A stretch of 64,000 nucleotides of DNA from Rhynchopus sp. YZ270_cl-10 (Eukaryota; Euglenozoa; Diplonemea; Diplonemida; Diplonemidae): positions 1,054,001 to 1,118,000 of the forward strand of contig OZ037838.1 of assembly GCA_964035575.1 (NCBI GenBank), written 5' to 3'. The translations under genes were made by a program, and so were the position numbers. Shown piece by piece: positions 39,473 through 49,499 of this stretch. The notes beneath the pieces were generated by a model that saw only the letters and a list, made by a program, of their open reading frames with translations, did no database searches and was not told the origin of the DNA. Position 1 is the stretch's first letter, and each line of letters starts with the position of its first letter.

Positions 39473-40588
39473 ATGATGGATGTGACCTTTGTGCTGGAAG
39501 AGTCAGGCGTGACTGCGACAGTGGAGGTGCCGTGCGAGGCGGACGTTGCAGCGGCAAAGGAGGTTGCGTGCACGGCGCTTGCTGTCTCGCCTGCGTCTGT
39601 CGAGATGCGCATCGGCACGCAGGTGCTGGAGGGGACGTGCCGTCTGCAGGACACTGCGTTTGATGCAGGGGTGCAGGTTGTGCTTGCCCGTCCTCGCGTT
39701 GCTGACATCAAGTGTCCTGCTGAGAAGGAAGTAGATGGGATGGTGCACAATCTCTCGTTGTCTCCTTGTGGAACGCTCTGCCTCGTTGCATGCGTGACTG
39801 ACGATGAACGTTTTGCCTGCGTAGGCTTTGACACAGAAACCTTCAACACTGCCTTCGAGTTTGACTTCGGACGTAATTGCTTCGGAGCACCTGCCATATC
39901 GAGATGCAAGACACGCTGCTACCTACCGTGTAGGCAAGACTTACGCAAGGTTGCGCTTCCGGGTGGGGAGGTACTCCGCAAAGTCGACGGCGACTTGTAC
40001 TCAGTGTTCGCGTGTGGCGGTGTTGTTGTCTCGAAGCACAAAGACGGGGTCTCTGTGTATGACGAAGACCTGACGTTGCTCCGCTCTTTCTCGCACAAAG
40101 GGTGCACCCAGTGGTGCGGCGCGGCAGTGTCGGACTGTGGTGGGTGGGTGATCACCTCGTCTCACAGTGAGAAGAAGACACGTCTGTGGGATGTGAAGAC
40201 AGGTGAAGCTGTGGCATGTGTGCCTATGTCAGGGTGTGATGTCGCACTGTCAAGGTCTGCCTCTGTCTTTGCTGTAGGGGGCTATGTGGATGAGGCATGG
40301 AGAGTGCAGCTCTACGGCTGGAGTGGTGCAGCTCTTCAGAACACCACTACCTCAGAGTTCTTTGACCTGCAATTTACCCCGTGTGGGAAGTACCTTGTGG
40401 TCAATGTACTTAGGAGTGGAGCAGCAGAGCTGCGACAGTATGATGTGGCGACTATGTCGTGTGTACTTGTGATCCCAGACGTCAAACGTACGTCGTTTGC
40501 GATATCACCGTGTTCGCGCGTGGTTGTGTTTGTATCATCCGAAAGCGACAGTATTGTAACAAGACATCTGTACCCCCACAACGAGTGA
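39473..40588 (+). CDS. UBL-propeller family protein 10
   Basis: 371 residues, MMDVTF start. After module 1 it reads CPAEKEVDGMVHNLSLSPCG; CPAEKEVDG is shared only with the copy at 41118. The next block, FDTETFNTAFEFDFGRNC, is shared with the copy at 36357. Neighbouring segments thus have different closest relatives. Seven blade cores with TRLWDVKTGEAVACV are present, and the blade-5 loop is GGYVDEAWRVQLYGWSG. It ends RHLYPHNE. Confidence 0.85.
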   Translation: MMDVTFVLEESGVTATVEVPCEADVAAAKEVACTALAVSPASVEMRIGTQVLEGTCRLQDTAFDAGVQVVLARPRVADIKCPAEKEVDGMVHNLSLSPCGTLCLVACVTDDERFACVGFDTETFNTAFEFDFGRNCFGAPAISRCKTRCYLPCRQDLRKVALPGGEVLRKVDGDLYSVFACGGVVVSKHKDGVSVYDEDLTLLRSFSHKGCTQWCGAAVSDCGGWVITSSHSEKKTRLWDVKTGEAVACVPMSGCDVALSRSASVFAVGGYVDEAWRVQLYGWSGAALQNTTTSEFFDLQFTPCGKYLVVNVLRSGAAELRQYDVATMSCVLVIPDVKRTSFAISPCSRVVVFVSSESDSIVTRHLYPHNE

Positions 40589-40594
40589 TACGTC

Positions 40595-40920
40595 TTGCCA
40601 CCACACACCTATCCAGTGATGGCAGATCTGCATCCACAAGCAAGACACTGCAGACCACCTTGTCGCAGCCGAACACCACATCGCCTCCCGTCAGCGACAT
40701 CTTTTTACGGTTGGTTGCTCAAAGCTCGGCACAGAAGAAGCCCTCCGTCTGCACACGACGCACCTCGAGGCTGCAGCCACAGCAACAGCAAGGGTGCAGG
40801 CCGCAGAAGGAACGGAGCCTTTCCATGCGATTTCCCACCTCATTACCGATGATGAGCTTGTATGGAGGCAGAGCCACACTTCATCGACAGGTCGAGGTGT
40901 GTGCGTTTCACTGCTTGTGT
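40595..40920 (+). pseudogene. Helical protein gene fragment, longer copy of 95-262
   Basis: One frame reads QICIHKQDTADHLVAAEHH, then LGTEEALRLHTTHLEAATAT, then EGTEPFHAISHLITDDELVW. It is Ala/His/Glu-rich and probably coiled. No start codon is in frame nearby. The first 110 bp match 95-210, and part of its end matches 26190-26210. The parent gene is not in the window and I do not recognise it. Confidence 0.45.
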
Positions 40921-40996
40921 TTTGATTGCTTTATTCTTAGTAGGGGTGCAGACAAAGGAAGAGTAGGAGGGCGGTTTCAATTTTAGTCTTATCTAG

Positions 40997-41117
40997 CCAC
41001 CCAAACAACGACCCCCATCCCTCGTCCCCTCTTTCCACGTGTCCACCCTCTCAGCTCCTTCAACTGTCCACCAAACAGAACATTAAATTGCATCACACCA
41101 ACACAGATCTCGAAACA
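40997..41117 (+). promoter_or_regulatory. Upstream cassette A, copy 2
   Basis: Nearly identical to 719-850 over about 115 bp ('acgacccccatccctcgtcc ... attaaattgcatcacacca'). Confidence 0.5.
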
Positions 41118-42362
41118 ATGATGGATGTGACCTTTGTGCTGGAAGAGTCAGGCGTGACTGCGACAGTGGAGGTGCCGTGCGAGGCGAAGGTTGCAGCGGC
41201 AAAGGAGGTTGCGTGCACGGCGCTTGCTGTCTCGCCTGTGTCTGTCGAGATGCGCATCGGCACGCAGGTGCTGGAGGGGACGTGCCGTCTGCAGGACACT
41301 GCGTTTGATGCAGGGGTGCAGGTTGTGCTTGCCCGCCCTCGCTTGGCCGACATCAAGTGTCCTGCTGAGAAGGAAGTAGATGGGAACGTGACATCCTTGT
41401 CACTGTCGCGTTGTGGAACGCTGTGCATCTACCACAAGGCTATGGCGTTCAGACGCGGCTCCTGGAGTAACTATTGTGTTGGTGGCTTCGACACAGACAC
41501 CTTCGAAACCGTTTTCTCCTTTGCAGTGAAAGCTTGGAGCCTGCTCGGTCCGCCTGCCATCTCGCAGTGCAAGACACGCTGCTACCTGGCGTGCAACAGC
41601 ATTTTCAAGGTTGCGCTTCCGGGTGGGGAGGTGCTCCTCAAAATCGACGGTATTTCAGAGTCAGTGTTCGTCTGTGGCAATGTTGTTGTCTCCCAAGGCA
41701 AAGACGGCGTCTCTGTGTATGACGAAGACCTGACGTTACTCCGCTCTCTCTCGCACGAAGGTTGTATTAAAGCGGCCGTCTCGGACTGTGGTGGGTGGGT
41801 GGTCAGCTTCTCTTACACCGACAAGAACGCACGTGTGTGGGATGTGAACACAGGTGTTCACATTGCTGTGGCATGTGTGCCGGTGGTTCAATCCCAAACT
41901 ACTTTGGCACCGTCGCAACAGTGTGAAGTAGCTGTGTCGCGTTCTGCCTCGATGTTTGCTGTAGGATTCTCTCAAGGAGTGTACCATCGAGGAGGGTACA
42001 GAGGCGTACGTCTCTTTGATATGAGTGGCGCAGTTCTTCATGATGTTGACGTGGAGGGCGACTACCTGGGCATGCAGTTCACCCCGTGTGGGAAGTACCT
42101 TGTGTTGATGTCTTATGTAACTAATTCTGACGATGAAGAAGATGGCGGACCAGTGCTGAGCCAGTGGGATGTGGTGACCATGTCCCGTGTGCAAGGTACG
42201 GATGGTTACCGCGGGTTGTTTGCGATATCGCCGTGTTCTCGTGTGGCTTTGAGTGTACGCGAAGACTGCTTTAACTACATCTGTACAAATCATCTGTACC
42301 CTCATGAAGCAGTTAAGAAGGTGAAGAAGGCGGCACCCAAACAATGCCAAATGAAGCCTTGA
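41118..42362 (+). CDS. UBL-propeller family protein 11, with lysine-rich tail
   Basis: 414 residues, the longest copy. Module 1 has EAKV and a PVSV change. The inserts relative to other copies lie in loops: KAMAFRRGSWSNYCVGG after blade 1 and VPVVQSQTTLAPSQQCEVAV before blade 5. WD-type ends are ARVWDVNTG and VRLFDMSG. Blades 5-7 are the most diverged of the family. The tail extends beyond the usual end: HLYPHEAVKKVKKAAPKQCQ, a basic stretch that could bind nucleic acid or mark localisation (inference). Last complete gene of the right cluster. Confidence 0.85.
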   Translation: MMDVTFVLEESGVTATVEVPCEAKVAAAKEVACTALAVSPVSVEMRIGTQVLEGTCRLQDTAFDAGVQVVLARPRLADIKCPAEKEVDGNVTSLSLSRCGTLCIYHKAMAFRRGSWSNYCVGGFDTDTFETVFSFAVKAWSLLGPPAISQCKTRCYLACNSIFKVALPGGEVLLKIDGISESVFVCGNVVVSQGKDGVSVYDEDLTLLRSLSHEGCIKAAVSDCGGWVVSFSYTDKNARVWDVNTGVHIAVACVPVVQSQTTLAPSQQCEVAVSRSASMFAVGFSQGVYHRGGYRGVRLFDMSGAVLHDVDVEGDYLGMQFTPCGKYLVLMSYVTNSDDEEDGGPVLSQWDVVTMSRVQGTDGYRGLFAISPCSRVALSVREDCFNYICTNHLYPHEAVKKVKKAAPKQCQMKP

Positions 42363-42614
42363 GGAATGCTTGCAGCCAACTCCGCGCCAACGTGCGAACG
42401 ATCTGCAACTCCCCCCCCCGCAGCGTCTAAATAGTACATTTTTAAAGACCAAAAACAACAACTTTCATTCAACCCCCTCCGTAGCGTCTGTTCATAGTGG
42501 CTACGTACCATTTGCCTTTTGTCATCATTCAGATCCCATAGCGTTTCTTTGCGGTGTTTAGCCCAAGCAAAGATGCAAAGCTTAGATCTGACGGTGCCAG
42601 TGTTTTTGTGTCGT

Positions 42615-42678
42615 CTCACGGCGTCTCTGTGTATGGCGAAGACCTGACGTTGCTCTCCGGTCTCTCGCACGAGAGATG
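42615..42678 (+). pseudogene. UBL-propeller blade fragment
   Basis: It reads GVSVYGEDLTLLSGLSHERC, the blade-3/4 segment of the family, with no other parts. It runs directly into the first codons of the next gene, whose furthest upstream ATG (42676) lies within the fragment. Confidence 0.65.
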
Positions 42679-45405
42679 CAAGTCTCTGCCATGCCAGAGC
42701 GGGTCGTGAAAGATAATCAAAAAAGAAAGTCTACCCATTTTTGTATGGATACCGCGCGAAAACTACGTGCCCTTTGCTATTGCTTACCACTTGTTGTGTT
42801 TACCCTCGGCCTCATGACCGCTGACCTCACCGATGTTAGTCCACAATACGCACGCCATATCACCTCCCACACCCTCACACCCTCACCCTCAGCACCCCCA
42901 CCCACCCTCCCAAATGGGCTATATCCTGCCGACCCTTTGTACGTTTTGAGCCCCACCGACACGTCGCATCTGACGAGCGAGAGCGAGACCATGCGGCTCA
43001 ACGTTCCCATCTATTTTGTGATTTTGATAGCAACCTTGATGAGCACATCGTCGTCCATCGGGGGTGGGCTCATCATCTACCTCGAGTCCCTGCGGTCTTT
43101 GGAGGCGGGGGTACGTACCGCCAGCGCTTCCGAGGTCTTCAGCCTCCAGGAGGCACTGCGCACTGTGGACCGCAAAGTTGTGGAGCAGGTCCTTCTCGTC
43201 AAAAACTTCTTTTTCCTTGCAAACCAGGTTCGTCACAACGACTCTGCGGAGTGGACACGCCAGATGACGGCGCTCTTCTTCGCCCAGGTCAATTCTTCGC
43301 AGACCACTTACTACCTCGCCATGCAACTCTTGCCTTATCAACCCAAGCTCAACGCAACCAACACTGTGTACGTCAGCGTGTGGTCCGACATCCTCTCCAC
43401 TGGCGGACGTCTGATGGTCTACGGTGAGGCAGGCCCACACCGCGGCAAGGTCATCTCTGATACAGGCATGCTCCTGGTTGACTGCTACTCCCTTGCCGCA
43501 TCGGGCGAGGTCTCTGAGTACCTATACCTCTGGGAACAGTACTACACGAGCTATGCGGAGGACGGCGTGACGTACACCGTGGACCCCGCTGCAGACATCA
43601 TGGAGAACGACCCCATCCGTCCACCACCGTACGCCCATGCAGTCAATGTGCCCGGTGCGCATGCAGAGCGCTACGCAGGCCCAAGGTATTGGCACTCCCC
43701 CGACCTCGCGTTGATATATTCGTACCACAACATCGATGCTATGTTCGCACCCCCACCCCCACCGCACCCCTGGGCGCACTACCGTGCTATCCGTATTACG
43801 TACGGCTACCTGTCGGATCTATTCTTGAATATCTTTGAGACGTTCCACAATGATGCTGATACAGAAGTATATCTGGTCAATAGGCGGCCCGGGAAAACGT
43901 ATGGGCGCGTCCTCGCAGCGACGGTGGCAGGGTTCAGTGTGGTGCCTGCGAACTGCCAGGGGGTGGGGATGAAAGGCGATGTGGCGGAGTTGAGTGGGTG
44001 CTACACGAATGTGACGCACCACCTCCCGAAGGAGGTGGGGGAGGCGTTCAGGGCTGTGGACGCTGTGCCGGATACCTTCCTGAAGCATACCTGTGGGGAC
44101 GAGGCGTTCTTTCTGAGGGGTGCGCGTGTGGGTGCAGACCTGTTGTTGGTGTGGATGCGGCCGGTGTCAGTGGTACAGGGGAAGGTGAACGACGCGCTCT
44201 ATCTGCTCCTGGTGTTCGTCCTGCTGGTCCTCCTGTTTGATGCATTCGTCTCGGTGTCGGAGATTGTCTTCATCGCAATCCCGCTCCACTCGCTCGCAGC
44301 GTCCATCACAGCAACAGGCGCATTGAACACAGAGGATGCCAGCGATTTGATTGTCCGCTTCCGCAACAAAGTCATCATGGTGTCCGAGATCCGCTCGCTC
44401 ATGGAAGGCATGGCAGAGACCATCGCAAAGCTGAATGAGTTCCGCACCTTTATTCCGTTGTCCGCGCAAGAAGGCATATCAGACCAGTCGTCCAGCGTGG
44501 AGGCCGAGGAGGTGTCGTCAGAAGATACGGTGTGCTCAGGGAACACAGCGTCTCTGGCGTCTGCAGCATCTATTGCGTCAATGGCGCGCTCGCAGACAAG
44601 CCAGATGGAGGCCTTCAGTTTGAATATGACCCACTTTCGACCGATGGCCGTGCTCGTGTCGAACATTGTGAACTGGCATGAGGAAGTAGGAGGAGACCCC
44701 AGCGACGCCTTCACCACAAAGCAGTCCACTCTCGTCACCGTCATCTGCGCGAGTGTGAAGCGTTTTAAAGGGTCCGTCGACTTTTTCTTTGGGGACCGCT
44801 TTCTGCTCGGGTGGAGCACCGCGAAGAAGCAGTCTGAGTACACCCTGCACTGCGGGGAGTGCGCGCTGAACCTTTCCGATACGTTTACGGTGCTGGGGTA
44901 CCGCTCCTCCTTCGGCTTCTGCGTGGCGCAGGGGCGGGCGGGGAATGCGGGGAACAACCAGGTACGTCGTTTTGCTGTTGTGTCCCCTGCCATTGCGCAG
45001 GCTAACACCTTAGAAAGGTACGGCAAAGCTATGGGCATTGACGTCGTGACGGATGGACGGGCCATATCGAGCCTGCAGAACAACAACTTCGTCTTCAGGG
45101 TGCTGGACGGCATACGCTACCCAAAGGACACCGAGCCCACAGCGCTCATAGCGGTCATGACAAAGCATGCCATCAAGGATGAGGAGTGGATGTACCAGCT
45201 CGCCCAGGTGGGCCAAGACAACCCGCACTGCGAGATGAACCAATACCTCCTCAGCGTCCTGGCAGGGGTCGACGCAAAGCCGAAGTTGCAGCCCCCTACG
45301 GGTCAACCAATCCCTAAACAGTTCCTCCAAGCCCAAGCACAGCGTTTCGAGCCGATTGAGTTGGTTTTCTCCAGAGGTGGTGGGGAAGCGTTGAAGAAGT
45401 CGTAA
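42676..45405 (+). CDS. Multi-pass membrane protein with degenerate class III nucleotidyl-cyclase domain
   Basis: Up to 909 residues; the first Met lies in a propeller fragment, so Met at 42691 (MPERVV) may be the true start. Hydrophobic segments lie near residues 30-50, 112-140 and 503-535. The 370-residue stretch between the second and third is probably extracellular and ligand-binding (inference). Then comes a helical linker, IRSLMEGMAETIAKLNEFRT, of the kind placed before protist cyclase domains. A domain at about 650-800 matches class III cyclases in layout: MAVLVSNIVNW at the first metal site, DFFFGDRFLLGW at the second, CGECALNL after it. The first metal Asp (usual F-x-D-I) is Asn here, while the second (GD, about residue 707) is kept. 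Catalysis is therefore doubtful and a regulatory role likely. Confidence 0.7.
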   Translation: MQVSAMPERVVKDNQKRKSTHFCMDTARKLRALCYCLPLVVFTLGLMTADLTDVSPQYARHITSHTLTPSPSAPPPTLPNGLYPADPLYVLSPTDTSHLTSESETMRLNVPIYFVILIATLMSTSSSIGGGLIIYLESLRSLEAGVRTASASEVFSLQEALRTVDRKVVEQVLLVKNFFFLANQVRHNDSAEWTRQMTALFFAQVNSSQTTYYLAMQLLPYQPKLNATNTVYVSVWSDILSTGGRLMVYGEAGPHRGKVISDTGMLLVDCYSLAASGEVSEYLYLWEQYYTSYAEDGVTYTVDPAADIMENDPIRPPPYAHAVNVPGAHAERYAGPRYWHSPDLALIYSYHNIDAMFAPPPPPHPWAHYRAIRITYGYLSDLFLNIFETFHNDADTEVYLVNRRPGKTYGRVLAATVAGFSVVPANCQGVGMKGDVAELSGCYTNVTHHLPKEVGEAFRAVDAVPDTFLKHTCGDEAFFLRGARVGADLLLVWMRPVSVVQGKVNDALYLLLVFVLLVLLFDAFVSVSEIVFIAIPLHSLAASITATGALNTEDASDLIVRFRNKVIMVSEIRSLMEGMAETIAKLNEFRTFIPLSAQEGISDQSSSVEAEEVSSEDTVCSGNTASLASAASIASMARSQTSQMEAFSLNMTHFRPMAVLVSNIVNWHEEVGGDPSDAFTTKQSTLVTVICASVKRFKGSVDFFFGDRFLLGWSTAKKQSEYTLHCGECALNLSDTFTVLGYRSSFGFCVAQGRAGNAGNNQVRRFAVVSPAIAQANTLERYGKAMGIDVVTDGRAISSLQNNNFVFRVLDGIRYPKDTEPTALIAVMTKHAIKDEEWMYQLAQVGQDNPHCEMNQYLLSVLAGVDAKPKLQPPTGQPIPKQFLQAQAQRFEPIELVFSRGGGEALKKS

Positions 45406-46315
45406 GAGGTAAGAGGAGTTCAAACATACAGAAAAAACATTCGACACGCTGTATGAGCTCGACTGAGATTCGTTTTAGCAACGTTTCAACTTCTCTTTTT
45501 TTGCAACGATGAATATAAGCCCCCGATGAAGAATGCGAGGCATACGTTTGTATCAACGCTTTCTCCCTTTTTTTTTTCACCCAACATACCAGACCTGACT
45601 CCCTAACTGTCGTTTCCACGCCACGAGGAGAGGGGGGCGGGTTACTCAGGGGGGATACGGTAGACACACGGAACAGGATGCCTTTCTTTGAGTTTAGCCG
45701 ACTCTAGTATCTTTTCGGTGTGATGTGCATGTTACAAAGCTTTGCATCAAATCCCCTTTTCAAATGCAGTGGCAGGATACCATCTGTAACTGAGCCGTAT
45801 TGTGGAAGCGAACAACAACTTTCATTTTTTTTTTCCCCCCCCCCTTCCCGTTTTTAGCCTTTTGAGCAACAAGCAAAGAGTAACGAGTCTCTCCAGCATT
45901 TTTTTTTTAGCGCACGACGTGGGTTGCGTACCATTCGGAATTAAATATTGTCTCGTGGGTTGCGTACCATTCGGAATTAAATATTGTCTCTTTTTTCTTC
46001 TAATATGCGTTGTTTCTTTTCATTGTCCCTTGGCTCCAATTCGGGGATCGGTTCAATGAAAGCATTTGTGTAGAAAAGTTCTGGGATGTAGGTTTTATTG
46101 TTTCTGATAAACTTTTCTTGTTTTTGCTCCGCTGAAAATAAAGCTCCCAATGTCTTAGGGAATCCCCTTGCATTTTACAGCCTAAAAATGCAACTTGGCC
46201 AAAGCCGCAAAAAGTTGACCATTTTTTTTTTCAAAATGACATCGCCATGAAGAGCGCTAACGCAAAAGGGTTTGTGAGCCCTGGGAGGGTGGTATTATTT
46301 GTTTTGATTTTCATA
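45406..46315. other. Spacer with short repeats
   Basis: The motif 'atgagctcgactgagattcg' with 'aacgtttcaacttctctttt' lies at 45450-45498 (relatives at 34818 and 60630). A 36-bp unit starting 'gtgggttgcgtaccattcgg' is perfectly duplicated at 45919-45954 and 45955-45990. No gene is seen. Confidence 0.6.
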
Positions 46316-46530
46316 CTGTGGGTGTTATAACGTTATCTATAACGTTAATAACGTTATTAAAAGTGTTATTTTTGTTATTTTTTTTCCTATCTACTTCTAA
46401 GGGCCAGGAGTGGTTCGGAACGTGCCCAAAACCCCCCAAAAAAATTTTTTGGGGGGGTTACAACAAAAAAAATGCCCCAAAAACATGTTTTTTTCATATT
46501 TTAAAAAAATTCCAACAAAAAAAGTGTTAA

Positions 46531-47692
46531 CCCTTTGGGAACTAACCGCCACTGTGGTGGCGGTTATAACAATTTTTCTTAGGAAGACGAGTTAGACATG
46601 ATCTGCTCAATATTTTCGACCAACTCTTGGCATGGTGGAAAGATTTTATGGCCCATCTTTCCAAAGAAGCAAGAATAGAAGATTTTGTAAAAAATGCATT
46701 CGTGTCAGATGGTGGCGCCCCCAAGCCAATTTTCGAAGAAATCAGAAAAAGTGGGTTTTTTAAAATTTTTCCGTTTTAGTGCTCCCACGTGAGTAAGATA
46801 TCTTTAAAATGGTATTTTTCAAAAACTCGGGGTGTCGTGAAAAGATTTCTTGCAAATCTATCCAATAACGCCATTTTCGGGGGGAAAAAAATAGGTGTGG
46901 TATGCAGAAAGCGGAATAAGCAGTTTTTGACAGATCTGTCACAGGCTTTAATTCACCACTCGTCAAAAAATAAATATATTTTTTTTTCTGGAACTGATCT
47001 CGCATTGCTTTGCATTCCGGCAGTTTCGCGCATTTAACGACGCTAAAAGTTTTCAAAAATGGCCAATCTGAAGTCAATTTACTCACTTTCCCCCCTAACA
47101 TACCCTACTTTTTTCCACTTTTCCCTAGTAAAAGTGCCATTTTTAGACATGTTGCCTGAGGCCTCAAAATATGGAAAATTCACCCATACCCCGCCCCAAA
47201 AATGCCCGGAAATGCGTTTCCGGGCCGAAATTTAGGAAAATGTGAAAAAATTGACCCAAAAAATGCACTTTTAATTGTTGTCACACCCCCCTTTACCACC
47301 TTTTCAGGTGACCCAGGCTCTCCAGTATCTAATAAATTTCCAGGATGCCAAAACTGAAATTTTTTTGCTTCTTTGGATTTATTTGATGAAAAATCTTTCA
47401 ATTCCGCCCCTCGACTTTGGTTTTTATGCATGTGGGACCATATTACCCACGTTCTCGGGTGGCCCTCTGTGAGTACCCCTTTTAAGTATGACACCAGGCT
47501 CTCCAGTATCCAATAAATTTCCAGGATGCCAAAAATGATAATTTCTTGCTTCTTTGGATTTATTTGATAAAAAATCTTTCAATTCCGCCCCTCGACTTTG
47601 GTTTTTATGCATGTGGGACCATATTACCCACCTTCCTCTGTGGGGACCCCAATTTTGGGTGTTTAATTCAGCCACCCTTCGGTCCCAAAGGG
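46531..47692. mobile_element. piggyBac-type element 3
   Basis: It starts CCCTTTGGGAAC and ends GGTCCCAAAGGG, with TTAA on both sides (46527-46530, 47693-47696). The inside has 'aagattttatggcccatctt' and 'ccaataaatttccaggatgc' units, the latter duplicated at about 47325 and 47508. It is nested in the large composite element. No coding capacity. Confidence 0.8.
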
Positions 47693-48439
47693 TTAATGGA
47701 GTGTTATTTGAGTGTTATTTTCAACATTTTTTTTCACAAAAATGCCAAAAATGCCAGATTTTGCCAACAAAAATACCAAAAATGGCCGAAAGTTACATAT
47801 TTTTACCTCCTACACACCAAAAATCCACCAAAAATGTGTCCCGAGAAAAAATGAGTCCCAAAAATAGCCACTCTCAAAAAAGTTCCTATTTAAAAATTCT
47901 TCCAAAACATAACTTACAATTAGTAGTTTTCATTGACGCGCAATTATTGACGAGCACAAAATCCTGTTACAGACGTGCAATGTGTAACCGCTAAAGACGC
48001 CTCCCTAAAGCGATGGTGGTAGGTGAAGGGGAGGGAGGAGGTGAAAAGTGCAAGGGGGGTCTGGAGGACCCCGGGAGAGCTTGGTCGACGTTCCCGCGTA
48101 ATGCAGGATACATAAAGACGCGTTCCTCCGTCCCAGATGGGTCATCGCTTGCACTTCTTCATTGAACCAACGACCTCCGTTGTTTTGGTCATACCCCGGC
48201 TCGCTGATTTTGAGACCAAATATTTTCCCCAGCAATTTTTACCCACAAAAAATTGGGAATTTTTTATTTTTGCTGCCTGATATGCAGGGCCTTTTCTAAG
48301 TCCATGGGCCCATGGCACCCCTCCGAAAACACACTTTTTTTCTGTACAAATGCCACACGTAAAGAAAATATTTTTTCTGTACAAATGCCACAGGCAAAAT
48401 ATTTTTTCTGGACTTTTGCCACATGGGAGGTGGGGGGTG

Positions 48440-48670
48440 GGGTGAACAAAGTGACCCCGTCACAGCCAGAACGCGACCCAATTGGTCAAACGCCGAAGGA
48501 AAAGGAAGCATGCAGCATGGCGAAAGGAAAAAAGTAGCGTACCGTGCGCCTGCGGCGCAAGATTGCAAGCCCCCCATGACATAGTTTGGCTGTAAAATGT
48601 GCAATTTTAAGCACAATATTTTGAAATGTTGCGTACCGTGGCTTCGCCAAAACTTTCGTTCAGCAAAATA
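48440..48670. repeat. Rearranged repeat shared with 62390-62665
   Basis: 'aaagtgaccccgtcacagcc' and 'gaaaaggaagcatgcagc' occur here and at 62580-62655 in the same orientation. The adjoining 'accgtgcgcctgcggcgcaa' part is inverted relative to that copy. One of the two has therefore undergone an inversion at 'gtagcgtaccgtgcg'. A remnant also lies near 50940. No gene is seen. Confidence 0.6.
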
Positions 48671-49049
48671 TGGAAGTAACATTTACGGGAACTGACGATA
48701 ATGACCAACGACAGTGCCATTTGATGTCAACATTTTTTTTAGAAATGTTGCGCACCGTGGCTTCGCCAGGAATCAGTTCTGTTTCGTATTTGCGTTAATT
48801 AGTCTTGGTTTCCCATCCCCTCCCTCCCTAGTTCATACGCAAGGGCATCTTCCCTTTCTGTGCACCGCTTAGTGGTGTCCTTACGTCACTTTTGACCATA
48901 CTTTTCTTTTCCTCACCCCCACCCCTTTGCTTTAACTTTGCTTGCACACCCCGACCCACCCGGAGAGGCCTGGGGACGGGATAGTTCACAACCGCCCCTT
49001 CTCCTATTTGACTCATTTTTCCCCTTCTTCAACCCCCACCCCCGAAAAA

Positions 49050-49170
49050 CCCCTCTCAAAAATATGAGGGGAGATGCCCCGCCAACGCACCGACCGGAAA
49101 GCTCGGAATGGGTTTTGAAAATATGCGGGGAGATGCCCCGCCAACGTACCGACCGGAAAGCTCGGAATGG
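49050..49170. repeat. Two tandem copies of a 66-bp unit
   Basis: The unit 'gggagatgccccgccaacg(c/t)' followed by 'accgaccggaaagctcggaa' occurs twice with one or two differences. Just upstream (48335-48420) a unit of about 40 bp, 'ttttttctgtacaaatgcca', occurs nearly three times. Confidence 0.75.
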
Positions 49171-49499
49171 GTTTCCGGGGGTTTTTTACGTGTGGCATTT
49201 GTACAGAAAAAAGTCATTGGCACCTCGGCCAAAATCGGGGTTTTTGGCTCAACTTAGAGCCACCCCTGCTGATATGTTGTGCAGGTCTGGAGTGGAAGCG
49301 TGTAATTACAAATACTTAATTACACAGTTTCCACTCATTTTCCACAGAAAATCCCAGACCTAGACCCATCACAAGAGCTTGCCAAGAGCTTGTAATAATC
49401 TACAAAACTCTAATAATACTCTAATAAATCACTCATCATTGATTTTAGTTTTGTTTTACACCACCCCCATAGTCCACCCTAATTATTATGAAACTCTTA

